Assembly: GCA_016882585.1 (NCBI GenBank)
Contig: VGPP01000015.1
Location: forward strand, 1-20,349
Length of the DNA: 20,349 nt
Origin: Cyanobacteria bacterium M_surface_7_m2_037
GTDB taxonomy: Bacteria; Cyanobacteriota; Cyanobacteriia; PCC-6307; Cyanobiaceae
Direction: 5' to 3'
Shown here in pieces: positions 1 through 7,765 of this stretch. Position 1 is the first letter of the stretch, and each line of letters begins with the position of its first letter. Both the position numbers and the translations under genes were made by a program. Under the pieces are notes generated by a model that had not been told where the DNA came from, ran no database searches, and was given only the letters and a program-made list of their open reading frames with translations.

Positions 1-2
1 AC

Positions 3-1259
3 ATCATCTTTTTCTGGGTGGCCCGGATGACGATGATGGCCGGCGCCTTCACGGGGCAGATGCCCTTCCAGGACGTCTACATCCACGGCCTGGTGCGGGA
101 TGAGAACAACCGCAAGATGAGCAAATCGGCGGGTAACGGCATCGACCCGCTGCTGCTGATCGATCGCTATGGGGCCGATGCCCTGCGCTTCGCCCTGGTG
201 CGTGAGGTGGCCGGTGCGGGTCAGGACATCCGCCTCGACTACGACCGCAAATCCGACACCTCCGCCACGGTGGAGGCCTCGCGCAACTTCGCCAACAAGC
301 TCTGGAACGTCACGCGCTTTGCGCTGATGAACCTGGATGGCGAAACACCCGCCTCTCTGGGTGAGCCGGATCCGGCCGCCCTGCAGCTGGCGGATCGCTG
401 GATCCTCTCGCGGCTGGCGCGGGTGAATCGGGAAACCGCTGAGCGTTACGGCGCTTATGGCCTGGGTGAGGCGTCGAAAGGCCTCTACGAGTTCGCCTGG
501 AACGAGGTGTGCGACTGGTACGTGGAGCTGATCAAGCGGCGCCTGCAGGTGCCGGCTGAGCTGGAGGGTGCTGCCCGTGAGTCGGCGCTTGCTGATCAGC
601 GCACGGCGTGCCAGGTGCTCGCCAAGGTGCTCAATGCCCTGCTGGTGATGTTGCATCCGCTGATGCCACACCTGAGCGAAGAGCTCTGGCATGGCCTCAC
701 CGGCGAGCCGGACACCACCTTCCTGGCCTTGCAGCCCTGGCCTGAGCTGGATCAGGCTCGACTCGACGACAACCTCGAGGCCTCCTTCGCTGAGCTGATC
801 GAGGCGATCCGCGTGGTGCGCAACCTGCGGGCGGTGGCCGGCCTCAAGCCCAGCCAGAGCGTGCCGGTGCGCTTTGTTTCGGGTCGCCCCGAGCTGGCAG
901 CGGTGCTCACGGCCGCCACCGCCGACATCACCGCCCTCACCCGCGCCGAGCGGGTGGAGGTGCTGGATCCGGCCGCGGCGGACGCCAACCCCGCCACCAA
1001 GGCCCTGGCCGGTGTGAGCGGTGAGCTGCAGGTGGTGTTGCCGATCGAGGGCTTGGTGGATCTCGAAGCCCTGCGCGCCCGTCTGGAGAAGGACATCGCC
1101 AAGGCCGAGAAGGAGATCAAGGGCCTGGCCGGCCGTCTCGCCAATCCCAACTTCGCGGACAAAGCGCCGCCGGAGGTGGTGGCGGAGTGCAAGGCCAACC
1201 TGGCGGAAGCGGAAGCCCAGGCCGAGCTGGCCCGCAAGCGCCTGGCTGATCTGGGCTGA
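3..1259 (+). CDS. valS: Valine--tRNA ligase, C-terminal part (5' end outside window)
   Basis: This class I aminoacyl-tRNA synthetase charges tRNA-Val with valine in the cytoplasm. The frame is open from base 3, so about 418 C-terminal residues are visible and the N-terminal catalytic and editing domains lie upstream. The visible part starts in the Rossmann domain (FFWVARM), followed by the ATP-binding KMSKS motif at visible residues 38-42 in the context RKMSKSAGNGIDP. Next comes the helical anticodon-binding domain with NFANKLWN, WNEVCDWYVE and HPLMPHLSEELW. It ends in the Lys/Glu/Ala-rich coiled-coil arm typical of bacterial ValRS, about the last 70 residues (starting near LEALRARLEKDI). The stop is TGA at 1257-1259. 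An AbrB/VapC toxin-antitoxin pair follows on the same strand about 50 bp later. The motif order and C-terminal arm make the identification secure and separate it from IleRS and LeuRS. Confidence 0.97.
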   Translation: MIFFWVARMTMMAGAFTGQMPFQDVYIHGLVRDENNRKMSKSAGNGIDPLLLIDRYGADALRFALVREVAGAGQDIRLDYDRKSDTSATVEASRNFANKLWNVTRFALMNLDGETPASLGEPDPAALQLADRWILSRLARVNRETAERYGAYGLGEASKGLYEFAWNEVCDWYVELIKRRLQVPAELEGAARESALADQRTACQVLAKVLNALLVMLHPLMPHLSEELWHGLTGEPDTTFLALQPWPELDQARLDDNLEASFAELIEAIRVVRNLRAVAGLKPSQSVPVRFVSGRPELAAVLTAATADITALTRAERVEVLDPAAADANPATKALAGVSGELQVVLPIEGLVDLEALRARLEKDIAKAEKEIKGLAGRLANPNFADKAPPEVVAECKANLAEAEAQAELARKRLADLG

Positions 1260-1279
1260 GCCGCTTCAGTTGCCTAAGG

Positions 1280-1291
1280 TGTACGCGTACA
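1280..1291. promoter_or_regulatory. 12-bp perfect palindrome, candidate VapBC operator
   Basis: TGTACGCGTACA is its own reverse complement. It lies between the valS stop and the first VapB start codon, 16 bp before the GTG at 1308. VapB-type antitoxins with AbrB folds usually bind such short palindromes over their own promoter. The role as operator is inferred from symmetry and position. Confidence 0.5.
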
Positions 1292-1307
1292 TCTGGGCGT
1301 GGGCGTC

Positions 1308-1544
1308 GTGACCACAACGCGTCTGTTTCGCAACGGCCACTCGCAGGCGGTGCGGATCCCGGCAGAGCTCGCCTACGCGCGCAACGACCTCGAGCTGGAG
1401 ATCGAGCGCGTGGGCGATGAGCTGCGGATCCGGCCGGCAGGACGCCCGATCCGGGGAGCGCTGGAGGCGTTGGCCCGCTTCTCGCCCGATTTCATGGCTG
1501 CGGGTCGTGGCGATCAGGAGCAGAGCGAGCGGGAAGCGTTTTGA
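1308..1544 (+). CDS. vapB: AbrB/SpoVT-fold antitoxin (VapB type) of TA pair 1
   Basis: This is the antitoxin partner of the PIN toxin that overlaps its 3' end. The 78-residue product opens with TTTRLFRNGHSQAVRIPAE, the characteristic beginning of VapB antitoxins with a swapped-hairpin AbrB DNA-binding fold. The acidic C-terminal tail with PDFMAAGRGDQEQSE is the usual toxin-binding region. The GTG at 1308 was chosen because family members begin immediately before the T-R-L-F-R-N-G motif. An upstream in-frame GTG at 1299 would add three residues. Its stop overlaps the toxin start in a TTGA arrangement, which indicates translational coupling. A 12-bp palindrome lies just upstream, consistent with autorepression by the antitoxin or the complex. 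It sits directly behind valS on the same strand and may also receive read-through from it. Confidence 0.88.
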   Translation: MTTTRLFRNGHSQAVRIPAELAYARNDLELEIERVGDELRIRPAGRPIRGALEALARFSPDFMAAGRGDQEQSEREAF

Positions 1545-1957
1545 GCCTGAAACCGCTCTATCTCCTCGATACCAACATCTGCATCTACCTGATGAAACAG
1601 CAGCCGCCTCAGGTGGCGGAACGTTTTGCGCGCTGCCGTGTGGGTGAAGTGGTGATTTCGGCGATCACCGCCGCGGAGCTGGAGTATGGCGTTGTGGCTT
1701 CCGGTGATGCTGCAGCGGCCAATCGTGCGGCTTTGCACAGCTTTTTGCTGGAGGTGCCTGTGGCTCCGTTTGATGCCCGTGCGGCTCGTGCCTATGGCCC
1801 GGTGCGCTGGCTCAGCCGCGAGCGGCGCCGTGATGCGCTCGACAAGCTGATTGCTGCCCACGCTCTGGCCCTGGGTGTGGTGCTGGTGACCAACAATCCC
1901 TCCGATTTTCAGGCTTACTCCGATCTCACGATTGAGAACTGGGTGGAGTCGGCGTGA
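1541..1957 (+). CDS. vapC: PIN-domain ribonuclease toxin VapC of TA pair 1
   Basis: VapC toxins are Mg-dependent endoribonucleases that cut tRNA or rRNA when the antitoxin is lost. The 138-residue product is of normal PIN-domain length. The conserved acidic centre is visible: D10 in LLDTN, E46 in TAAELEYG, D101 in LDKLIAAHA and D122 in TNNPSDF. Translation would start at TTG 1541, overlapping the antitoxin stop by four bases; the reading frame fits the family start MSLKPLYLLDTN. All catalytic positions are present, so the toxin looks intact. It ends four bases before the stop of the convergent Kelch-like gene. The RNA target cannot be read from the sequence. Confidence 0.92.
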   Translation: MSLKPLYLLDTNICIYLMKQQPPQVAERFARCRVGEVVISAITAAELEYGVVASGDAAAANRAALHSFLLEVPVAPFDARAARAYGPVRWLSRERRRDALDKLIAAHALALGVVLVTNNPSDFQAYSDLTIENWVESA

Positions 1958-1961
1958 TCGT

Positions 1962-3470
1962 TCAGTTGGGCGTGATCATCACTTTGAAGATTTCACCCGA
2001 AGCCACGGTGTAGTTGGAGCTGCCGTAGGTGCTGAGGTCGTTGAAGTCGTTGGCCACCTGCGATTCGATACCGCCCACCACATAGCCCACCAGCACTGAT
2101 TCGCCAGCTCGGGTGCGGCGTTGCAGGCGATCCAGATCCACCACGCCGTCGGCGAGGTAGCGCACGCGCCGGTCCTGGCTCGGTGCCAGGGGGATGAAGG
2201 CCGAGGAGGCGCCATAGGTGAGCGGCTCTCCTGCGGCGTTCGTGAGGCTGGGGAAGCTGCCGGCCAGGGATTGTGTCCAGCTGTTGTCAGCGTTGCGCTT
2301 GATTGCGGCGATCTGGGAGGTGAAGGGATACGACGGCGCCAGATCTGGGTTGTTCTCCCGGTTCACGTAATAGGGCTGACCCGAGGGGTCGAGTGTGATC
2401 GCGGAGATGCCGCCGAAGATCAGGCTGGTCTGGCTGTCTTCACCGCGGGAATACAGCCCCAGATTGGCGGCGGTGTACTGGTTGATGCCTTGCCGGAAGG
2501 TGGCGGGGTTGTCGGCACTGGCCATGGTGGGTTGGCCAGTGAGCAGATCGATCTGCACCGGAACGGTCCACACCCCTTCGCCGTCATAAAACACACCGCC
2601 GAGAGCTTCACCGTGGCGGCTCAGTTCGCCATCGGCCGTTTGCTTCAGCTGGTTGACGATGTTCAGGTCACGCCGGTGATATTTGGCCTCGTCGGGACGA
2701 GAAACGCTGTTGAGTCGGTAGCTCAGCTTGCCCTGCTCGGGCTTGTAGCGGATGTCGAAGTTGCGGACCTGTTCGGTGTACAGCCCATTGCTGCCTGGGG
2801 TGTAGCCGCCTGAGAAGTCCTGCCCGAAGATCAACTGAGCCTGATTCTTGTTCTCGCCCTCCAGCATCTCGCCGCCGGTCACGGCGAAGAGGTGGGTGTT
2901 CTGCCCGTTCACCTGCAGCGCCTCGCCCGCCACCGAGAGAACGCTGTGTTTCGGTAGGCGCCGGGTTTGCTGCTTCACCCAGGCGGCCAGATCATCCAGC
3001 TGGATGGCGGAGAGGCGGTTGCGGGTGGAGAAGCTCTGGGTCGCGTCGTCATACACGTAGCCCCCTACCCGGAAGAGCACGTCACCCTGTTGGAACTGCT
3101 GGGCGTTGGTGGTGGAGAGCGACAGCTGCTTGCCGGAGCCCAGGCCGGATTTCGCCAGCGGCCGCGACCAGCTGCGCTCCTTCACGGGGTCGTACACCCA
3201 GATGCGTTCGTTCTGATGGGAGGGCGGGAAGTTGGCCTTCCCATCAGGCGTGAAGTTGTGCAGACCGTTGGTGCGTCCGCCGATCAGCACCCATTCACCG
3301 GAGCTGGTCTGTCCGGCACTGAACGACTGCAGGGTGGGAAAGCTGGCCTGGCGTTGCTGTAGCTGTTTCAGCTCCACCGTCCACGGCTCGCTCCAGCTGC
3401 TTAGGGGGCTGGCGGTGGCGGTCTGATCCGCTCCCGTTGCACTCAGCGGCAGATCAGCGGTTTCGGCCAT
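1962..3470 (-). CDS. Kelch-like beta-propeller protein, function unknown
   Basis: I do not recognise a named family. The product is about 502 residues from ATG 3470. A TTG at 3497 would add nine residues, and neither start has a clear ribosome binding site. The protein has recurring double-glycine beta strands resembling Kelch blades: VLIGGRTNG, LFRVGGYVYD, FAVTGGEML, GGVFYDGEG, LIFGGISAI and VGYVVGGIES. These are accompanied by aromatic/Trp positions such as RIWVYDPVKERSW. This suggests a beta-propeller, often a binding or structural scaffold. No signal peptide or membrane segment is evident. An in-frame TGA shared with the end of the upstream PIN toxin bounds the frame, so the gene lies directly downstream of that TA pair on the same strand and may be cotranscribed with it. 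Confidence 0.75.
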   Translation of the reverse strand: MAETADLPLSATGADQTATASPLSSWSEPWTVELKQLQQRQASFPTLQSFSAGQTSSGEWVLIGGRTNGLHNFTPDGKANFPPSHQNERIWVYDPVKERSWSRPLAKSGLGSGKQLSLSTTNAQQFQQGDVLFRVGGYVYDDATQSFSTRNRLSAIQLDDLAAWVKQQTRRLPKHSVLSVAGEALQVNGQNTHLFAVTGGEMLEGENKNQAQLIFGQDFSGGYTPGSNGLYTEQVRNFDIRYKPEQGKLSYRLNSVSRPDEAKYHRRDLNIVNQLKQTADGELSRHGEALGGVFYDGEGVWTVPVQIDLLTGQPTMASADNPATFRQGINQYTAANLGLYSRGEDSQTSLIFGGISAITLDPSGQPYYVNRENNPDLAPSYPFTSQIAAIKRNADNSWTQSLAGSFPSLTNAAGEPLTYGASSAFIPLAPSQDRRVRYLADGVVDLDRLQRRTRAGESVLVGYVVGGIESQVANDFNDLSTYGSSNYTVASGEIFKVMITPN

Positions 3471-3548
3471 GGCTGTAGCGCGGGCTTCTGTCTGCAAGGT
3501 GCGCAGAGTTTTCGCTGTTGTCAGCCAGCCAGGGTTGCGTGCTGCTCT

Positions 3549-3956
3549 TCAATCCAGTGGCGTCCAGATCGGCACGACACCGCTGGAGCGGATGGTCCGG
3601 TCATGCGTGGCCAGGACCAGATCGTGCACTCTTGCGGTGGCAGCGATCAAGCGATCGGCAGGGTCGCCGTGAAACTCAGGTGGAAGCCGATCCACGGTGA
3701 TCACCACATCCACATCCAAGGGCAGAAGTTTCACAATCTCTGGCGAAGCGGCCTGCTCCAGCCAGAGCGAGAACGACCGATCCAGGCTGAGGCGGCCCTT
3801 GCTATGGAGCATCTGCGCTTCCCAGAGACTCATCGCTGACAGGTAGGCGTTCCCATCGCGCGCCAGCTGATCGAGCGCTTGTCGCTCTCTCGCGCTCAGG
3901 CGATCGCTCCCCAGCAGCCACCAGATCCAGATGTGGGTATCCAGCAGGGCCTTCAC
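3549..3956 (-). CDS. vapC: PIN-domain toxin VapC of TA pair 2
   Basis: This is a 135-residue PIN-domain protein, expected to be an endoribonuclease toxin. The family acids are present: D6 in LLDTHIWIW, E46 in SLWEAQML, D98/D101 in HGDPADRLIAATA and D119 in LATHDRTIR. The opening LLDTHIWIWWL is typical of the VapC subgroup that pairs with Phd/YefM antitoxins, and exactly such an antitoxin lies upstream. The ATG overlaps the antitoxin stop by four bases (ATGA), a sign of translational coupling. The frame and catalytic residues are intact. It is followed 52 bp or more downstream by the Kelch-like gene on the same strand. Confidence 0.92.
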   Translation of the reverse strand: MKALLDTHIWIWWLLGSDRLSARERQALDQLARDGNAYLSAMSLWEAQMLHSKGRLSLDRSFSLWLEQAASPEIVKLLPLDVDVVITVDRLPPEFHGDPADRLIAATARVHDLVLATHDRTIRSSGVVPIWTPLD

Positions 3957-4192
3957 TGCAAGGCCGAGAAGTCACTGTTCGAGAGGACGGAGTCTTCGGG
4001 TGCAACGTGGAGTTGTCCCGATCCATGCAGGGCCTGCCAGGGTGGTTTCCCTTCCAGGGCGCGGCCGGGGGCTGGACTGAGCCTGGCCACCACGCGTCCA
4101 TGGCGGCGGATGCGGACCTCTTCGCCTCCGGCTTCCACCTGCCGGATCAGCTCAAGGCACTGCGCGCGGAATTGCGTCACGGAAATGTCCAT
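3953..4192 (-). CDS. Phd/YefM-family antitoxin of TA pair 2
   Basis: The 79-residue product begins MDISVTQFRAQCLELIRQVE and continues with EEVRIRRHGRVVARLSP, the standard Phd/YefM N-terminal DNA-binding domain. The remaining tail (WQALHGSGQL to SDFSALQ) is the expected disordered toxin-neutralising segment. It should bind and inhibit the downstream PIN toxin and repress their shared promoter. The ATG at 4192 is well placed for the family start; an ATG five bases upstream is in another frame. Only an imperfect inverted repeat (4196-4212, 5 of 7 positions paired) is visible upstream. That is weaker than the repeats at the other TA pairs in this window. Confidence 0.88.
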   Translation of the reverse strand: MDISVTQFRAQCLELIRQVEAGGEEVRIRRHGRVVARLSPAPGRALEGKPPWQALHGSGQLHVAPEDSVLSNSDFSALQ

Positions 4193-4464
4193 TCCATGAT
4201 CCTAGTGGTCATTTTTGTGGCTGTTTCTCGGTCCGTCGTCGCCTCACAGCAGTGAGTTCTGGTGCGCAACAGGCTCCAGTCGGGGGGCTGGTGTTGGCGT
4301 GTTGGCCTCGTCGCCGCGCTCCCTCGCTGCCGGCGCGGGCATGCTTGGCCACCAGCTGCGCTGCCGGCCCGTGGTGACCGTGGGCAGCGGTTGTGCCCGT
4401 TTGGCCTTCGCAGCGTGCGGGGGCTGGCACGGTAGGGGCGTTGTTCGCCAGCGAGTACGAGCCC

Positions 4465-5097
4465 ATGGCCATCCCCATGGCTGTTTTTGCCCAGGACTGG
4501 ACGGAACTGTTGCCTGCGCTCCAGTCGCCCGCCGGCGCCATCGCCTTTGTGCCCCTCTATGCCCTCTGGGTGACGCTGCTCTTGCCAGGTGTGTGGGCCT
4601 CAATGCTGGCCGGTGCCCTCTACGGCACTTGGTGGGGAAGTCTGATCGTGTTCGTGGGGGCCTCCCTCGGCGCGGAAGCGGCGTTTCTGCTGGGGCGCAC
4701 CTGGTTCCGCGGCTGGGCGCAGCGACGGCTTGCCGCGCTCCCGAAGCTGCAGGCGGTGGAGCGGGCCGTGAGCCGTGAGGGCCTGAAGCTGGTGCTCCTC
4801 ACCCGCCTTTCGCCGGCCTTCCCTTTTTCGCTGCTCAACCTCGCCTATGGCCTCAGTGAGGTGAGCCTGCGGGATTACACGATCGGCCTGATCGGCATCC
4901 TGCCGGGCACGATCTTGTTCTGCGCTCTGGGAGCGCTGGCCGGTGATGTGGCCCGCTTCGGCGAGGTGCTCAGCGGCGAGGCCGACCCGGCCACCTGGGC
5001 TTTGCGCATCATCGGCATCCTGGCCACGCTGGCCGTGGTGTGGCTGGTGGGCCGGGCGGCCCGCAAGGCGCTTCAGGAGGCGGAGCCGCCGGGCTGA
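4465..5097 (+). CDS. TVP38/TMEM64 (VTT-domain) membrane protein
   Basis: This is a predicted inner-membrane protein of about 210 residues belonging to the VTT (SNARE-associated / DedA-related) family, which is linked to lipid scrambling or membrane homeostasis. Family hallmarks are visible: a Gly-rich hairpin region LAGALYGTWWGSL, then GASLGAEAAFLLGR, and the signature LTRLSPAFPFSLLNLAYGL followed by LRDYTIGLIGILPGT. At least four hydrophobic segments are seen, ending in WALRIIGILATLAVVWLVG. I chose ATG 4465; GTG 4393 would add 24 unconvincing residues, and ATG 4477 is another option. About 270 bp upstream contain no convincing gene. The exact substrate is unknown. Confidence 0.87.
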   Translation: MAIPMAVFAQDWTELLPALQSPAGAIAFVPLYALWVTLLLPGVWASMLAGALYGTWWGSLIVFVGASLGAEAAFLLGRTWFRGWAQRRLAALPKLQAVERAVSREGLKLVLLTRLSPAFPFSLLNLAYGLSEVSLRDYTIGLIGILPGTILFCALGALAGDVARFGEVLSGEADPATWALRIIGILATLAVVWLVGRAARKALQEAEPPG

Positions 5098-5285
5098 TCC
5101 GGCAGCCGCCAGTCGCGCAGGGCGGCGATCAGCACAAACCACGCCAGACGAACACGGGCCATGGCTCCTGGCCGTGCGGCCAACTCGGCGTATTTGGCCC
5201 GGCCGCAGTCTGTTTTGATCCAGCGGTGGATGGCGGGTGGCGTCATCGCAGCGTTGCCCTGGCACAGCACCAGAATGGCGTCCAT
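5073..5285 (-). CDS. Small hypothetical protein (70 aa)
   Basis: I do not recognise the family. The ORF begins with ATG and shows strong G/C preference at third codon positions on this strand. The product has balanced, protein-like composition, with a hydrophilic N-terminal half (AIHRWIKTDCGRAKYAELA) and a hydrophobic helix (ARVRLAWFVLIAALRDW). It overlaps the end of the VTT gene tail-to-tail by 25 bp and is divergent from the secreted protein gene starting at 5327. An internal ATG at 5246 is an alternative start. No competing gene occupies 5098-5285 on the other strand, which supports it as a real gene, but no homology could be tested. Confidence 0.55.
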   Translation of the reverse strand: MDAILVLCQGNAAMTPPAIHRWIKTDCGRAKYAELAARPGAMARVRLAWFVLIAALRDWRLPDQPGGSAS

Positions 5286-5326
5286 CCGCTGCCGCTGGCA
5301 GGATCGAGGCTCTGAGGCCCTCCTCC

Positions 5327-5632
5327 ATGGCTCGTTGTCTGCTCCCGTGCTGGCTCGCTAGCGCGGGCGCTCTGGCTGCCACAGCCTTCACCGCTGGTGC
5401 CGTTCAGGCCGCTGTGGTGTGCACTGGCCCTGGTATTCCGCTTGGCTGCGTGGAGGTGGAGGCCGCTCCAGCTCGTGGGTATGGCCGGCCGGTTGCTGCT
5501 CCGGGCGGTCCGGTGGTGAATCCCACGCCCGGCGTTGGCTATGGCGCTCCAGGCGCGGGCGTGCGCCCAGCGGCAGGCCCAGGCGTGGGCCCCAATGCCG
5601 GCGGACCTGTGAACCGGGCTGGCTTCCGTTGA
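5327..5632 (+). CDS. Small secreted Gly/Pro/Ala-rich protein
   Basis: The 101-residue product starts at ATG 5327 with a classical signal peptide: MARC, a hydrophobic core LASAGALAATAFTAG, and a probable AVQA cleavage site near residue 28. The mature part holds two cysteines close together (VVCTGPGIPLGCVEV), possibly a disulphide. It continues as a low-complexity Gly/Pro/Ala tail with repeats such as PGVGYGAPGAGV and GPGVGPNAGG. Export to the periplasm or outside is inferred from the signal peptide. The function is unknown. The frame is open further upstream to a codon at 5237, but the signal peptide fixes the likely start. Confidence 0.75.
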   Translation: MARCLLPCWLASAGALAATAFTAGAVQAAVVCTGPGIPLGCVEVEAAPARGYGRPVAAPGGPVVNPTPGVGYGAPGAGVRPAAGPGVGPNAGGPVNRAGFR

Positions 5633-5652
5633 GCGCCTGCCCCGGATCCTGA

Positions 5653-7752
5653 TCAGGCAGCCGTGAGCAGGGCCTTCAGCCCTGCCTCATCCAGCACCGT
5701 GACGCCCAGGCTTTCGGCTTTGCTGAGCTTGCTGCCGGCCTCCTCGCCGGCCACCACATAGCTGGTTTTCTTGCTCACCGAGCCGCTCACCTTGCCGCCG
5801 GCGGCTTCGATCAGCGCCTTGGCTTCGCTGCGGCTGAGGGAGGGCAGCGTGCCGGTGAGCACAAACGTTTGGCCGTTCAAGGCGCTGCTGGCCCCTGAGG
5901 CCCGTTCCGCAGCCACCGCCAGTTCCTCTTCACTGCTGGCCAGGGAGAAGCCCAGGCGCTCCAGTTCCCCCAGCAGCGCCTGGTTGGCGGGGGTGGCGAA
6001 CCACTGCTGCAGGCTCTGGGCGATCTCGCCGCCGATGCCATACACGGCCGTGATCAGCTCTGGCGTTTCGGTGGCAGCGGTGGCCAGCTCCGCGGCGCTG
6101 GGGAAGGCCTTTGCCAGTGCTTTGGCATTCACCTCACCCACGTGATGGATGCCCAGCCCGTAGAGCTGCCGGTGCCAGGGCTGGGCCTTGGAGGCTTCCA
6201 GCGCCGCCACCAGGTTGTCGGCGCTCTTTTGGCCCATCCGCTCCAGGCTGGCCAGCAGCGCGCCATCGAGCCGGTAGAGATCGGCGATCGAGCCCACGAG
6301 GCCCCGATCCACCAGCTGCTCGATCAACTTGCTGCCCAGGCCATCCACATCCAAGGCACCCTTGCTCACCCAATGGCGCAGGGCGCCGCGCAGGATCGCC
6401 GGGCAGCTGCTGTTCACGCAGCGGGTGGCCGCTTCCCCTTCCTCACGCACCAGCTCTGAGCTGCATTCCGGGCAGGTGTGGGGCAGTTCGAGCCGGCGAG
6501 CTCCCGCCGGGCGCAGCTCCGCCAGCACCCGCACCACCTCGGGGATGATCTCGCCGGCTTTGCGCACCACGATCGTGTCGCCGGCGTGGAGGTCGAGCTC
6601 CACCAGGCGATCCGCGTTGTGCAGGGTGGCGCGGCTCACGCTCGTGCCAGCCAAGGGCACGGGCTCAAATTCCGCCACGGGAGTCACCACCCCCGTGCGG
6701 CCCACCTGGCAGGCCAGCCGCAGCAGTTTGCTCGGGGCTTCCTCAGCGGGGTATTTGAGGGCGATGGCCCAGCGCGGGGCCTTTTGGGTAAAGCCGGCGG
6801 CATCCTGCAGCTGCAGGTCGTTGAGCTTCACCACCACGCCGTCGGTGGCGTAATCGAGCTGGCGGCGCCCTGAATCCCAGCGCTCAAAGAAAGCCTCCAC
6901 GGCCGCCAGATCCGGCAGTAGCTCGGCGTTGGGATTCACCTTGAAGCCGGCGGCCTGGAGCCACTGCAGCGATTCCCATTGGCTGGTGGGTAGCTGTGCA
7001 TCGGCGCCGGAGGTTGGCCAGCCCGGTGGTAGATGCAGGGTGTAGGCGAAGAAATCCAGGCGGCGCGCCGCCACCACCTTGGGATCGAGCTGGCGCAGGG
7101 TGCCGGCGCAGGCATTGCGGGGGTTGGCGAACAGGGCTTCTCCGCGAGCCTCCCGTTCCGCGTTGATGGCGGCGAAGGTGCCATCGGGGATGAAGGCCTC
7201 CCCCCGCACCTCCATCCACTCCGGTGGGTGCTCGAGCTGCAACCGCAGGGGCACCGATCCGATCGTGCGCACGTTGGCCGTGATCTCTTCGCCCTGTTCG
7301 CCGTCGCCGCGGGTGGCGGCCCGCACCAGGACGCCGTGCTCGTAGCTGAGGGCCAGGGCGTTGCCGTCGATCTTGAGCTCGCCCACCATCGGCAGGGCTG
7401 GGATGGGCCTCCCCTCGGCTGGCTCGCGGTCGAGCACCTTCAGGAGCCGCGCGTACCAGGCCTCCAGATCTTCAGTGTTGAAGGCGTTGTCGAGGCTGAG
7501 CAGGCCGATGCGATGGCGCACGCTTTGGAAGCCCTGAGCCGGCGCCCCGCCCACCCGCTGGGTGGGGCTGTCGGGAGCGATCAGCTCGGGATGGGCCTGC
7601 TCCAGCTCGAGCAGTTCCCGGTAGAGGCGGTCGTAGACCGGATCCTCCATCTCGGGAGCATCCAGCACGTAGTAGGCGTGGGCAGCGTGATTGAGCAGTC
7701 GCCGCAGTTCCGTGGCGCGGCTGGCGGCGGAGGCGGCGGTGCTGCTGCTCAC
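5653..7752 (-). CDS. ligA: NAD-dependent DNA ligase
   Basis: LigA seals nicks in duplex DNA during replication and repair, using NAD to adenylate itself. The 699-residue length is typical. Domains in order are the N-terminal Ia region with YYVLDAPEMEDPVYDRLY, and the nucleotidyltransferase domain with catalytic Lys at about 127 in GELKIDGNA. DGVVVKL follows near 304-310, then the OB fold with GRTGVVTPVAEFEPV. A four-Cys zinc finger lies at about residues 427, 430, 445 and 450. Helix-hairpin-helix repeats (GLGIHHVGE, YGIGGEIA) and a C-terminal BRCT domain (about 622-699, with FVLTGTLPSLSRSEA and KTSYVVAGEEAGSKL) complete it. The motif reads KIDG rather than the common KLDG, a conservative change. 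The gene upstream ends 13 bp before its ATG, suggesting one transcript. Confidence 0.98.
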   Translation of the reverse strand: MSSSTAASAASRATELRRLLNHAAHAYYVLDAPEMEDPVYDRLYRELLELEQAHPELIAPDSPTQRVGGAPAQGFQSVRHRIGLLSLDNAFNTEDLEAWYARLLKVLDREPAEGRPIPALPMVGELKIDGNALALSYEHGVLVRAATRGDGEQGEEITANVRTIGSVPLRLQLEHPPEWMEVRGEAFIPDGTFAAINAEREARGEALFANPRNACAGTLRQLDPKVVAARRLDFFAYTLHLPPGWPTSGADAQLPTSQWESLQWLQAAGFKVNPNAELLPDLAAVEAFFERWDSGRRQLDYATDGVVVKLNDLQLQDAAGFTQKAPRWAIALKYPAEEAPSKLLRLACQVGRTGVVTPVAEFEPVPLAGTSVSRATLHNADRLVELDLHAGDTIVVRKAGEIIPEVVRVLAELRPAGARRLELPHTCPECSSELVREEGEAATRCVNSSCPAILRGALRHWVSKGALDVDGLGSKLIEQLVDRGLVGSIADLYRLDGALLASLERMGQKSADNLVAALEASKAQPWHRQLYGLGIHHVGEVNAKALAKAFPSAAELATAATETPELITAVYGIGGEIAQSLQQWFATPANQALLGELERLGFSLASSEEELAVAAERASGASSALNGQTFVLTGTLPSLSRSEAKALIEAAGGKVSGSVSKKTSYVVAGEEAGSKLSKAESLGVTVLDEAGLKALLTAA

Positions 7753-7765
7753 GGGCTGGCTGGGT

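Noticed and set aside
3899..3908. GCGATCGC (HIP1-like octamer), also seen near 12005
   Set aside because: Only isolated copies, no visible enrichment or array in this window.
4196..4212. Imperfect inverted repeat upstream of the Phd antitoxin
   Set aside because: Only five of seven positions pair; too weak for a separate operator call.
4193..4464. Several overlapping frames upstream of the VTT gene
   Set aside because: None has protein-like composition or a recognisable motif. The region more likely holds promoters.
5648..5657. CCTGATCAGG palindrome at the ligA stop
   Set aside because: Only 10 bp, no T tract, and it overlaps the coding end. There is no basis for a terminator or operator call.
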